Below, piece by piece: positions 16,061 to 24,715 of a stretch of 64,000 bases of DNA (position 1 is its first letter; each line of letters opens with the position of its first letter). The notes below the pieces were generated by a model that made no database searches, was not told the DNA's origin, and was given only the letters and a program-made list of their open reading frames with translations. This stretch comes from JAGVPT01 sp963827085 (GTDB lineage: Bacteria > Bacteroidota > Ignavibacteria > UBA10030 > UBA8401): assembly GCA_963827085.1 (NCBI GenBank), contig CAWGZY010000007.1, positions 1 through 64,000 on the forward strand, in the 5' to 3' direction. A program made the translations under genes and the position numbers.

Positions 16061-16067
16061 TGAATGT

Positions 16068-16658
16068 ATGATGAGAACCACCACGCCGATTATCCTTGCG
16101 TCGCGTTCACCGCGGCGAATCCATCTGTTGCATCAAATAGGGCTTTCGTTTACTGTCCAGGAAAGCGGCGTTGACGAACAGATCCCGGACGGGATTGCTC
16201 CGGAAGAAGCTGTCCGCCGGCTTTCTTTAGAGAAAGCTAACCGGGTTGCCGAACGGCTTGACGAAGGCATCGTTATTGGTGCCGATACTATCGTTGTCCT
16301 CGACGGAAAAATACTTGGGAAACCGTCATCGAAGGAAGAGGCGATTTCGATGTTATCGAACCTCGGGGAAAGAACGCACACCGTCTTCACCGGCTTCGCT
16401 TTAGTTGACGTCGAATCGAAAAGGTCTTATGTCGATTACGAAAAGACGGAAGTGACGTTTCGCAGATTGAGCAAAGAGGAAATTGAAACCTACGTTGAAT
16501 CGGGATCACCGATGGATAAGGCCGGTGCGTACGGCATCCAGGATGATTACGGTGCCGTATTTGTCGAACGAATAAACGGCTGCTTTTACACTGTTGTCGG
16601 TTTTCCGTTGTCGAAGTTTTATACTGCATGGAATACGTTCCTCGAACAATTGAAGTAA
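16068..16658 (+). CDS. maf: Maf-family nucleotide pyrophosphatase
   Basis: House-cleaning nucleoside triphosphate pyrophosphatase that hydrolyses dTTP/UTP or modified nucleotides. ILASRSPRR near the N terminus, ESGVDEQIPDG, the catalytic GADTIVVLDGKILGKP, and GAYGIQDDYGAVFVERINGCFYTVVGFP near the end are family blocks. Length 196 aa is usual. Two adjacent ATG codons (16068, 16071) are possible starts; anything further upstream would run through the terminator. Followed 18 bases later by the mutase subunit gene. Confidence 0.93.
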   Translation: MMRTTTPIILASRSPRRIHLLHQIGLSFTVQESGVDEQIPDGIAPEEAVRRLSLEKANRVAERLDEGIVIGADTIVVLDGKILGKPSSKEEAISMLSNLGERTHTVFTGFALVDVESKRSYVDYEKTEVTFRRLSKEEIETYVESGSPMDKAGAYGIQDDYGAVFVERINGCFYTVVGFPLSKFYTAWNTFLEQLK

Positions 16659-16676
16659 TCCAGAGAAAGGTTATCT

Positions 16677-17081
16677 ATGGGCCAGAAGATTCGAGTGTTA
16701 ATTGCCAAGGCCGGACTGGACGGTCATGACCGAGGTGCAAAGGTCATTGCAGCTGCTCTTCGCGACGGCGGCATGGAAGTCATCTATACCGGCGTTCGCA
16801 AATCTCCAGAGGTCATTGTAGAAGCTGCGCTGCAGGAAGACGTGAACGCAATCGGCATCAGCTCATTGAGCGGCGCGCACATGACAATTTTTCCCAAAAT
16901 ATTAAGCTTGATGAAAGAGAAGGGGATGGAAGACGTTCTCCTCTTCGGCGGCGGGATTATTCCACAGCATGATATCGAAACATTGAAAAGCATGGGCATC
17001 GGTGAGCTCTTTACGCCGGGGGCTTCGATGATCGAGATTGTAAATTATTTAAAAACATATTTTCATGCCCGCCTTGCGTAG
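16677..17081 (+). CDS. Methylmalonyl-CoA mutase-type cobalamin-binding subunit
   Basis: Stand-alone B12-binding domain of the kind that forms the small subunit of split acyl-CoA mutases. The base-off cobalamin motif DxHxxG is Asp15, His17, Gly20 in GLDGHDRG, followed by SSLSGAH and FGGGIIP. AGLDGHDRGAKVIA is typical of methylmalonyl-CoA mutase C termini. At 134 aa it has no substrate-binding barrel, and no gene for the catalytic subunit is within the window, so the partner must be elsewhere. AGAGAAAGG ribosome site. Ends back to back with the DNA polymerase gene on the other strand. Confidence 0.9.
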   Translation: MGQKIRVLIAKAGLDGHDRGAKVIAAALRDGGMEVIYTGVRKSPEVIVEAALQEDVNAIGISSLSGAHMTIFPKILSLMKEKGMEDVLLFGGGIIPQHDIETLKSMGIGELFTPGASMIEIVNYLKTYFHARLA

Positions 17082-19436
17082 TTAGGTATCGAGACTGATC
17101 GAAGGTTCCGGATTGATCCACTCATTATCGCGCTGCAGCTCGGGTGAGACCTTTTTGGTTATGATGGATATCCGTGCAGCGTCAAACCCGAACAGGTCTT
17201 CAGATGAAAAGATCGCGTAAAAGTCCTTTTCTGAAAAATAGACTTCAAACTTCTTCGAGAATTCCTCCAATCTTTTCACATAATATTCAACGTTTTCATC
17301 GGGAAAGTTCACATCCCATTCGCTTGCTTCCTTTGCGTTTTCGAATCCTTTAATATTTGCGGCGGAGCCGGTATAATAGAACGATATTTTATCGCCGGCG
17401 CGGTACGAACGTGAAGATCGGGATGCAAGCTCATAGCTTGCCGATTTGTTTCGCTTCTCTGCTTTGACGTCCTGCTGATACTCCTCGATGGTGTCTTTCA
17501 GAGTTTCGGTCCGCGCAAAGTCCTTAATATCCAATCGATGTTCCCGGATCGAACGCTCCATCTCCAAATAGAGTGCGTGCAAATCCTGAATGCGGTTATT
17601 GATGATGAAATCGACGCACCGTTGGACATAGGTTCGGCCGAAACGCTCCATGCTTCGTGATATCAGTGAAGAACCCTTTATCGAAATTTTACCGTCGTAT
17701 CCGGAAAGAGCATAATTTTTTTTCTTGTAACTGATCATTTTCTCGTAGCGCCCGTCGAAACCAAGATTGATGCCTTCAGGAAGTGTTCCTGAAAGCCGTT
17801 CGACAAACTGCCTCTCAGCTTTTTCCCCCACGACATTGTCCGGTGGAATGAAATACAATCCGTCGGTATCGACTTCCACAACTTTTCCGTTGTGAAGCTC
17901 GATGTCGTGAATCATCTGCCTCAGCAGTTCCTGCCCCGTCGTTGTTACAACGTCAGCTTGAGCATAGTCGTTGAAGAGTGCTCGAGCATAGCCAAGGTAC
18001 CCGTAAAATGAATTCACGAGAATTTTGAACGACGATTGCATCGCATCAAGCCGGGAACGCTCTATATCGTTTTCCGCATCACGCATTCTCTTCTTTGTTT
18101 CGAGGCGCAGTTTTGTCAGGTGTTCAAGCACGGAGTGGAAAACTTTTAGCGTGTCTGTTCGTGGGGCAATATTTTTTGAAATCATGATCGAGGGGTACAG
18201 CGATTCGACGTCGGCATGAATGATCGGACCGAGCAGCCCCGTATAAAAAATGTCCGAATACCCTCCGGTCGTTTGAGACCCTGTTTCGGGTTTCGGGAGC
18301 GAATACCGCTGCCGTAAATATTCCCGCAGTAACAATGCTTCAATCTTCGACGCGGAACCGAGGCGGGCAACGGTTGTATAATTAAACGGAAGCATTTGAG
18401 TGAGGTAAAACGTACTCATTGAAAGGCGATCGCTGAGCGCCCGCGTTTCCCGTACGTCATCCGATGCGTATTTCTTCAACGTCTCCGGTTCATTGTCCCA
18501 GTACCACGAAATTTTTTCGCCCGGGATATATGTCCTGCCCGGAGGAGCTATTCCAAAAAATCTGGCGGCATATTTCAAAGAATAACTCTCCATCGAGCGC
18601 TTTATCATGTCGTACGCTTGTACGAGAAGCCATGTATCGATAACATGTCTCCCGGGTATTTCATAACTCACATATTCGACTTCATTTTCTGCGAACGCGG
18701 TGCGCGACCGCACTCCACGGGGAGAAGAGTTATCTCTACCTATCGATAAATCAATTCGATGAAGTTCACATCGCTTTAAAAGATACGGCAGGTCAAAATT
18801 AAAGATATTATGCCCCTCGATGACATCAGGGTCTTTTTTCCGTATGATGTCTATGCATCGCACAATGAGTTCTTTTTCGTCGACTTGTTTGCCGCCAAGC
18901 ACTGTTTCCCAGCCGCGGTTGTCGGAAAGAGAAATCAGGATGATCCTATCTTCGGGCCGATCGGCGTTGCTGAATTTGTACGACTTCGAATAGGTTTCGA
19001 TATCGAGTTGCATCCGGTAGATATCTGGGAATTCCATTCCCTTGAAAAGGGTCTTCCCCGACTGCATCAAGAATTGTGTATTCGTGTCCGGACGAAGGAA
19101 GATGTGCTCAGTGTCTGTGTATGAATCAATTCTCCGATCCTGTGATTGATTGATTTTTTCCAGTACATACCGTACAGCATCCCACATATCGTGGACTCGC
19201 TGAAAAGCACAGACGTATTGGTAAAAATTGCTCCCCTCAAGTTTTTTCAGCCAAAAAGTTTTTGAAAAACCGGAAATAAAACGGCTCTCGGAAAGATGAA
19301 AGTATGGGAAGAATTCTTCGTCATCGTGCGTCACCATCATGCCCGTTCGTTTGTATACACGAACAGTAGACTCATCCAGCGTATGAACGGCGACAATATG
19401 CTGCTCATCATTATGACCGAAGAGGAGGGTATTCAT
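17082..19436 (-). CDS. Family B DNA polymerase with 3'-5' exonuclease
   Basis: DNA-directed DNA polymerase of the PolB/archaeal type, uncommon in bacteria. The exonuclease looks active: Exo I Asp145/Glu147 in LDIET, Exo II Asp215 in NFDLPY, Exo III YASDD at 323-327. The polymerase looks active too: motif A Asp409 in DVESLYPSI, motif B KILVNSFYGY at 471-480, motif C Asp523/Asp525 in VDTDG. Length 784 aa suits the family. It stands alone, convergent with the mutase-subunit gene and with tRNA-Ser upstream. Repair or translesion use, like PolII, is the likely role but is inference. No good ribosome site precedes the ATG. Confidence 0.94.
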   Translation of the reverse strand: MNTLLFGHNDEQHIVAVHTLDESTVRVYKRTGMMVTHDDEEFFPYFHLSESRFISGFSKTFWLKKLEGSNFYQYVCAFQRVHDMWDAVRYVLEKINQSQDRRIDSYTDTEHIFLRPDTNTQFLMQSGKTLFKGMEFPDIYRMQLDIETYSKSYKFSNADRPEDRIILISLSDNRGWETVLGGKQVDEKELIVRCIDIIRKKDPDVIEGHNIFNFDLPYLLKRCELHRIDLSIGRDNSSPRGVRSRTAFAENEVEYVSYEIPGRHVIDTWLLVQAYDMIKRSMESYSLKYAARFFGIAPPGRTYIPGEKISWYWDNEPETLKKYASDDVRETRALSDRLSMSTFYLTQMLPFNYTTVARLGSASKIEALLLREYLRQRYSLPKPETGSQTTGGYSDIFYTGLLGPIIHADVESLYPSIMISKNIAPRTDTLKVFHSVLEHLTKLRLETKKRMRDAENDIERSRLDAMQSSFKILVNSFYGYLGYARALFNDYAQADVVTTTGQELLRQMIHDIELHNGKVVEVDTDGLYFIPPDNVVGEKAERQFVERLSGTLPEGINLGFDGRYEKMISYKKKNYALSGYDGKISIKGSSLISRSMERFGRTYVQRCVDFIINNRIQDLHALYLEMERSIREHRLDIKDFARTETLKDTIEEYQQDVKAEKRNKSASYELASRSSRSYRAGDKISFYYTGSAANIKGFENAKEASEWDVNFPDENVEYYVKRLEEFSKKFEVYFSEKDFYAIFSSEDLFGFDAARISIITKKVSPELQRDNEWINPEPSISLDT

Positions 19437-19569
19437 GGTATAAAAGTAGAAAAGGGAAGAGAGAAAATCAATTCAATCGAGGAAACCAGCAGTTACTGCG
19501 CCATCGCGTGCAGTATAGAAGTCCCCCAAACCCGTGTATGGATAAGTATCGCAGCCAATAATCGTCTTG

Positions 19570-19656
19570 CGGAGAGGGTGGGATTCGAACCCACGATACC
19601 GTTGCCGGTATACCACCTTTCCAGGGTGGCCAATTCAACCGCTCTTGCACCTCTCC
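19570..19656 (-). tRNA. tRNA-Ser (GGA)
   Basis: Acceptor GGAGAGG / CCTCTCC, anticodon stem CCACC / GGTGG with loop CTGGAAA (anticodon GGA), long variable arm TACCGGCAACGGTA, and T arm CGTGGG-TTCGAAT-CCCAC. CCA is not encoded. Its T arm and 3' acceptor strand are identical to those of tRNA-Ser(CGA) at 21041. Confidence 0.95.
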
Positions 19657-19704
19657 AAGATGCTTGTGGCCTACATGCGATATGCTTCGTAGTAAGGAAT
19701 ATTT

Positions 19705-20523
19705 TTAAAAATTTTCAAGCTTCAGAGTTTCTATTCTGCTCGTCATTTCATCAAAAATTGCGCGGGACACATATGTAATATGAATTCCCAATTGTTTGTC
19801 TCTTCCCGCGAGGGCCAAGACGATGTATGAATGATCAAATTTCCATAACACGTATTTTTTGGCAAATCCGAGCTGGATACTCTCGATAGTGCTTAAGTAC
19901 GATTCGTCCTCTTTAGAGAATCCGCTTCGGATTGGATTTCCATATTTTGCCTCGAGGATCGTTCTATAATTGTTAAACGAATCGAGGAAGTCAAATTTGG
20001 AAGTTGCTTTCACCATTGGTGTAAATCGGACGATGAATAACCGGTCATTGTCGAATTGGTACGCAACTGCTGCGTTGACTCCTGCGAGAGAGCCTGTATA
20101 TTCAAAGCCATTCGTCACGTCGCGGATATCCTTTTCGTCCACACTATCGCGGCCGACAATGCACTTGTGGACATCCCGAAGAGTCATTCCCCAATGTGCA
20201 TCTTTATAGCCGTTTGGATCCAAAGAACTTGCTGTTTCAGACAGGTTCTTTAGTTCGGGAGATGGTAATTCCTTTGCTTGGGTTTCTTGAGAACTCGTGT
20301 TTTTTTGAACGGCGGTGCTGTCGCTTGCATTCAAAGTATGCAGCGCTGTCATGTCTTTGTGCGCTGAAACTGCATTAGTTCCATTTATTGATAGGCTGTC
20401 TATCGGCGCTTTCGCAGCGATCAGAGTATCTGCTACTGCCGTCTTTTTTGTGGCCGAGTCGTGTCCATATAAAAAGGAAAAAAGAGCTGCACCCAGCAGC
20501 ATGGCGACAAATATTCTACGCAT
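19705..20523 (-). CDS. Hypothetical exported protein (272 aa)
   Basis: Not recognised. MRRIFVAMLLGAALFSFLYG is a signal peptide. Residues about 25-100 are a Ser/Thr/Ala/Lys-rich low-complexity linker. A folded C-terminal domain follows from about 105: DAHWGMTLRDVHKCIVGRD, the pattern of periplasmic domains with a WGMT/S start, then FEYTGSLAGVNAAVAYQFDNDRLFIVRF and KYGNPIRSGF. Probably a periplasmic protein. Its ATG lies 43 bases after the end of the tRNA-Ser tandem array on the same strand, so that array could be part of its leader transcript. Confidence 0.65.
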   Translation of the reverse strand: MRRIFVAMLLGAALFSFLYGHDSATKKTAVADTLIAAKAPIDSLSINGTNAVSAHKDMTALHTLNASDSTAVQKNTSSQETQAKELPSPELKNLSETASSLDPNGYKDAHWGMTLRDVHKCIVGRDSVDEKDIRDVTNGFEYTGSLAGVNAAVAYQFDNDRLFIVRFTPMVKATSKFDFLDSFNNYRTILEAKYGNPIRSGFSKEDESYLSTIESIQLGFAKKYVLWKFDHSYIVLALAGRDKQLGIHITYVSRAIFDEMTSRIETLKLENF

Positions 20524-20566
20524 TGGAGTGATTCTCTGGTGTACGAATGATTAACTTGAATATTTT

Positions 20567-21129
<563 letters not shown>

Positions 21130-21350
21130 GAAAAGTTGCTAACAAATATATTCAATTTTGCTTGAAAAGCAATTTCGCCTTCATTGACTATCGTTCAGTT
21201 TTTTGGTAATTTTAATAGTCATTTACCCATTCAAAGCGTTAAAAATGTCCTTCCAACTGGAACTCTCTCGTAAATTTTTGGTTACATACCTGCGAAGGTA
21301 ATAATTTTATTCGTGCCAGTCACTTTTAAAAAATAAGAAAGGATACAGCA

Positions 21351-21818
21351 ATGTCGGTTACAGTTGGTGCCAAAGCCCCACAATTTACACTTGTCGATAC
21401 AACAAAAACCCCTCGATCGCCTCTCTCGGAGTTTGCGGGCAAAAAAGTTGTCTTGCTTTTTTACCCCGGCGCATTCACAGGTGTTTGCGACAAAGAGATG
21501 TGCAATTTTCGTGATTCCCTGTCTGCGTATAATAGTCTTAATGCACAGGTCATTGGGATCAGCGTTGACAGTCCATGGGCGAACAAAGCATTTGCGGAAC
21601 ACTATAAATTGAACTTCCCGCTCCTTTCCGATTTCGACCGGACCGTCATTAAACAATATGGAATCGTTTTTGAGGGGCTCGGCGGCGTAAAAGGATACAC
21701 GGTCGCAAAGCGTGCGGTATATGTCATCGATGAAAAAGGGGTAGTGAAATATGAATGGGTCGCCGATGCGCCGGGCATTGAACCGCCGTATGACGATGTT
21801 AAGAAAGCGGTTGCGTAG
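21351..21818 (+). CDS. Peroxiredoxin, AhpE/Prx5-like
   Basis: Thiol peroxidase of the AhpC/TSA superfamily reducing hydrogen peroxide and organic peroxides in the cytoplasm. The peroxidatic cysteine is in PGAFTGVCDKEMC (about 43-55), with a second Cys five residues on. FPLLSDFDRTVIKQYGI and KRAVYVIDEKGVVKYEWV complete the fold. Length 155 aa. ATG 21351 follows AGAAAGGA. It lies 9 bases before a second peroxiredoxin of the Bcp type, so the two are co-transcribed. The 220-base gap upstream shows no clear promoter. Confidence 0.93.
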   Translation: MSVTVGAKAPQFTLVDTTKTPRSPLSEFAGKKVVLLFYPGAFTGVCDKEMCNFRDSLSAYNSLNAQVIGISVDSPWANKAFAEHYKLNFPLLSDFDRTVIKQYGIVFEGLGGVKGYTVAKRAVYVIDEKGVVKYEWVADAPGIEPPYDDVKKAVA

Positions 21819-21827
21819 AGGGTGAAT

Positions 21828-22289
21828 ATGGCTGAACTAAAAATTGGTTCTATTGCGCCCGATTTTTCTTTGGATGGAGATGACGGCAAAAAGCATTCCC
21901 TCAAGGAGTTTCGGGGGAAGAAGATCGTTTTATATTTTTATCCTAAGGATGATACGTCGGGATGTACGAAGGAGGCATGTTCGTTTCGCGACAACCTATC
22001 GTCAGTGAAGAAGAAAGGAGCGATTGTTCTTGGGATCAGCGCCGATGGCACAGAGTCGCATAAAAAATTCATATCAAAATATGATTTGAATTTTCCCTTG
22101 TTAAGCGACGAAAGCAAATCCGTCCTTGAAGCGTACGGAGTCTGGAAATTGAAAAGCTTCATGGGAAGAAAGTACATGGGTATCGAGCGAACGACCGTGA
22201 TCATTGATGAAAAAGGAAAAATATCTCACATTTTTCCGAAGGTAAAAGTTGAAGGGCATACGGAAGAAGTTCTGAACGCACTCTCATAG
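21828..22289 (+). CDS. bcp: Thioredoxin-dependent peroxiredoxin, Bcp/PrxQ type
   Basis: Atypical 2-Cys or 1-Cys peroxidase. YPKDDTSGCTKEAC holds the peroxidatic Cys and, five residues on, the PrxQ resolving Cys. APDFSLDGDDGKKHSL, FPLLSDESKSVLEAYGVW and RTTVIIDEKGKI match the family. ATG 21828 is chosen over GTG 21822 because AGAGGG lies at the right distance and MAELKIGSIAPDF is the usual beginning. Paired with the AhpE-like gene just upstream, giving two complementary peroxide scavengers. Confidence 0.94.
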   Translation: MAELKIGSIAPDFSLDGDDGKKHSLKEFRGKKIVLYFYPKDDTSGCTKEACSFRDNLSSVKKKGAIVLGISADGTESHKKFISKYDLNFPLLSDESKSVLEAYGVWKLKSFMGRKYMGIERTTVIIDEKGKISHIFPKVKVEGHTEEVLNALS

Positions 22290-22319
22290 TATCTATCCAC
22301 ATGACCAACGGAGGTGTCC

Positions 22320-22994
22320 ATGGAATCCAATGCCAAAAAATTGTTTGTTGAGTTTTTGGGAACGTGCATTTTCTTTTTCATTGGTGCCGGGGCAATTATC
22401 ACAAACCAGTTTTCAAACGGCGCCGTCGGATTGCTCGGAATTGCAATAGCTCACGGTGTGATTTTATCGATTATGATATCGGCGTTCGGGGGAATTTCCG
22501 GCGGTCATTTCAACCCTGCTGTAACATTCGGCGTGATGATTGCGAAACGTATTAGCATTTTACTCGGTCTGCAATATATCGGAGCGCAGCTTGCAGGAGG
22601 TGTACTGGCCGGTTTGCTCTTGCGTATGATTTTTCCCGCCGAGGTATGTTCTGCGGTTCATCTTGGCACGCCAGCAGTTGCTAGCGGAATCTCTCTAGGC
22701 ACGGCGGTCCTCGTTGAAGCGATTCTCACGTTTGCATTGGTCACTGCAGTTTTTGGAACCGCGATCGATCCTCGCGCTCCGAAAATCGGCGGTTTCGGTA
22801 TCGGACTGACTGTTATGGTAGATATTCTCGTTGGCGGGCCTCTCACTGGAGCATCGATGAATCCGGCGCGGACATTCGGTCCCGGATTGGTTGCCGGCTT
22901 CTGGGAAAATCATTGGGTGTACTGGGTTGGACCTCTCCTCGGCGGCGCGCTTGCCGGCCTTGTGTACGAAAAGTTCATAATGGGGAAAAAATGA
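22320..22994 (+). CDS. Aquaporin / MIP-family channel
   Basis: Six-helix inner-membrane channel for water or small neutral solutes. Both NPA boxes are present: HFNPAVT at 63-69 and SMNPARTFGP at 179-188, with the selectivity-filter Arg184. Spacing and the length of 224 aa fit aquaporins more than longer glycerol facilitators. ATG 22320 follows GGAGGTG. The stop overlaps the start of the pterin synthase gene (ATGA), so this channel is the first gene of the pterin operon or read with it. Confidence 0.93.
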   Translation: MESNAKKLFVEFLGTCIFFFIGAGAIITNQFSNGAVGLLGIAIAHGVILSIMISAFGGISGGHFNPAVTFGVMIAKRISILLGLQYIGAQLAGGVLAGLLLRMIFPAEVCSAVHLGTPAVASGISLGTAVLVEAILTFALVTAVFGTAIDPRAPKIGGFGIGLTVMVDILVGGPLTGASMNPARTFGPGLVAGFWENHWVYWVGPLLGGALAGLVYEKFIMGKK

Positions 22995-23401
22995 TGTACG
23001 TTACCAGAAAAGCTCATTTTAGCGCTGCCCATCGCTTGTTTAATCCGTCATTTTCTGACGACAAAAATTTTGCAGTGTATGACAAATGCGCCAGCCCGAA
23101 CGGTCATGGGCATAATTACGAACTTGAGATTACGGTGGCCGGCGAGCCCGACCCGCAAACCGGTTATGTCATCGACTTGAAGGAGCTCAAGAAGATCATT
23201 GAGGATCGATTCGTCGGCAGAGTTGATCATAAGCATCTCAATTATGATGTCGATTTTCTTAAAGGCGTCGTCCCGACAGCGGAAAACATTGCCGCTGCCT
23301 GTTGGAACCAGATAGCTCCCTATATTAGAAACGGTCGGCTTTTTTCCGTGAAGCTTTATGAAACGCAGAATAATTTTGTGGAATACAAAGGAGAGGCGTA
23401 A
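22991..23401 (+). CDS. ptpS: 6-pyruvoyl-tetrahydropterin synthase-like protein
   Basis: T-fold enzyme acting on dihydroneopterin triphosphate. Zinc ligands His14, His39 and His41 and the catalytic Cys33 lie in FSAAHR and CASPNGHGHNYE; Asp79/His80 in RVDHKHLN and Glu124 in YETQNNFVEY complete the site. The block Cx3PNGHGHNY and the ETQNNFVEY end match the PTPS branch (tetrahydrobiopterin synthesis) better than QueD, and a clear QueD is already present at 6633. ATG 22991 overlaps the aquaporin stop; the stop overlaps the folE ATG (TAATG). 136 aa. Confidence 0.88.
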   Translation: MMYVTRKAHFSAAHRLFNPSFSDDKNFAVYDKCASPNGHGHNYELEITVAGEPDPQTGYVIDLKELKKIIEDRFVGRVDHKHLNYDVDFLKGVVPTAENIAAACWNQIAPYIRNGRLFSVKLYETQNNFVEYKGEA

Positions 23402-23982
23402 TGGCTGGATCGCAAAAACAGGATATGAAGTTGGAGGAGGCCGTTTACCAATTGTTGCTCGGGGTAGGCGAAGACCCGTCGCGGGAAGGGCTGCAAAAAA
23501 CACCATCACGAGTCGCCGAATCGATGAAATTTCTTACAAAGGGATACTCAGAGAATGCGCGGACGATTCTCAATGGGGCGGTCTTCAAAGAAAAATATAG
23601 CGAAATGGTCATCGTCAAAGATATTGAGTTTTTCAGTTTGTGCGAACATCATTTGCTTCCGTTTTATGGAAAGGTTCACGTCGCGTACATTCCAAAAGGG
23701 AGAATCGTCGGTTTAAGTAAAATTCCCCGTCTCGTCGAAATGTTCAGCCGGCGGCTTCAAGTGCAGGAACGAATGACTCAAGAAATTGCACAGACTATTT
23801 TTGATGCCTTGCGCCCGGAAGGGGTCGGCGTGGTATGTGAAGCTCGCCATCTCTGCATGATGATGCGGGGAATTGAAAAGCAGAGTTGCAGCGCGACAAC
23901 AAGCGCAATGCTGGGTGAATTTCGAAGCGATATCAAAACCCGTTCAGAATTTCTCACCCTCATTGGCAGCCAACCTGCTTAG
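23401..23982 (+). CDS. folE: GTP cyclohydrolase I
   Basis: Converts GTP to 7,8-dihydroneopterin triphosphate, the entry step for folate, queuosine and tetrahydrobiopterin. Zinc ligands Cys81, His84 and Cys152 are in CEHHLLPF and EARHLCMMMRG; GLSKIPRLVE and QERMTQEIA are family blocks. Length 193 aa is normal. Translationally coupled to ptpS (shared A of TAATG) and followed 10 bases later by a sepiapterin-reductase-like gene, which suggests it serves the pterin branch as well as folate. Confidence 0.96.
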   Translation: MAGSQKQDMKLEEAVYQLLLGVGEDPSREGLQKTPSRVAESMKFLTKGYSENARTILNGAVFKEKYSEMVIVKDIEFFSLCEHHLLPFYGKVHVAYIPKGRIVGLSKIPRLVEMFSRRLQVQERMTQEIAQTIFDALRPEGVGVVCEARHLCMMMRGIEKQSCSATTSAMLGEFRSDIKTRSEFLTLIGSQPA

Positions 23983-23992
23983 CCGCGATTAC

Positions 23993-24712
23993 ATGTCAGC
24001 TAAAAAAAATCCCATTGTTTGGATCACAGGAGCCAGCCGCGGTATTGGAGCAGCGATCGCCCGCGCATTTGCATTTTCCGGAGCCCATGTTGTGTTGACC
24101 GGGAGGGATGTTCGGGCACTCCGCCAGAATGCTTTAAAGATTAGAGAACTCGGGGGAAAAGCTTCAGCCATTCGATGCGACGTCGAGCGAGAAAAGAGCG
24201 TAGCTTTCGCCTGCAAGACAATTCTCAAGAAATTGAAGAGGGTCGACGTGCTTGTCAATAACGCCGGCGTTACATATTTTAAACCATTCGAAAAGACCAC
24301 CGTGAAGGATTTTGACCATGTAATGGCAACGAATCTGCGGGGCGTATTTCTATGCACGAAGTCGGTCCTTCCCGGTATGTTGAGGCGAGGCAATGGTTTT
24401 ATTATCAATATTCTCTCAGTGAGCGCGACTACCACATTTAAGAATTCATCAGCGTATGCGGCAACAAAAGCCGGAGCGCTCGCTCTGTCGCGTAGTTTAC
24501 GAGCCGAGGTAAGAAAAGATGGAGTCCGCGTCATTGACATTTTGCCGGGTGCCGTTGAGACGGATATGTGGGATCGCGATGAACGGAAAAGATATCATAA
24601 TAAAATGATGCAGCCTGAAGATGTGGCCGAAGTTGTCGTATCAGTGATTCGCCAGCCGAAACGTGTTCTTACGGAAGAAATTGTCATCCGTCCCGTAGAA
24701 GGAGACTTGTAA
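23993..24712 (+). CDS. Short-chain dehydrogenase, probable sepiapterin reductase
   Basis: NADPH-dependent SDR. GASRGIG at 13-19 binds the cofactor, NNAG is at 89-92, and the triad is Ser142 or Ser144 with Tyr155 and Lys159 (AYAATK). The C-terminal part, PGAVETDMW ... MMQPEDVAEVVV ... TEEIVIRPVEGDL, closely resembles, from memory, the Chlorobium tepidum sepiapterin reductase, which ends in EEIILRPTSGDI. With folE and ptpS upstream this makes a full GTP-to-tetrahydrobiopterin-type set. The substrate remains inferred. ATG 23993, 10 bases after the folE stop. Confidence 0.8.
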   Translation: MSAKKNPIVWITGASRGIGAAIARAFAFSGAHVVLTGRDVRALRQNALKIRELGGKASAIRCDVEREKSVAFACKTILKKLKRVDVLVNNAGVTYFKPFEKTTVKDFDHVMATNLRGVFLCTKSVLPGMLRRGNGFIINILSVSATTTFKNSSAYAATKAGALALSRSLRAEVRKDGVRVIDILPGAVETDMWDRDERKRYHNKMMQPEDVAEVVVSVIRQPKRVLTEEIVIRPVEGDL

Positions 24713-24715
24713 ACC

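Noticed and set aside
15972..16067. Longer N terminus for Maf starting at 15972
   Set aside because: It would translate through a perfect intrinsic terminator and adds residues absent from the family.
16387..16629. Frames antisense to maf, gdhA, polB and other genes
   Set aside because: All are shadows of strongly conserved genes on the other strand.
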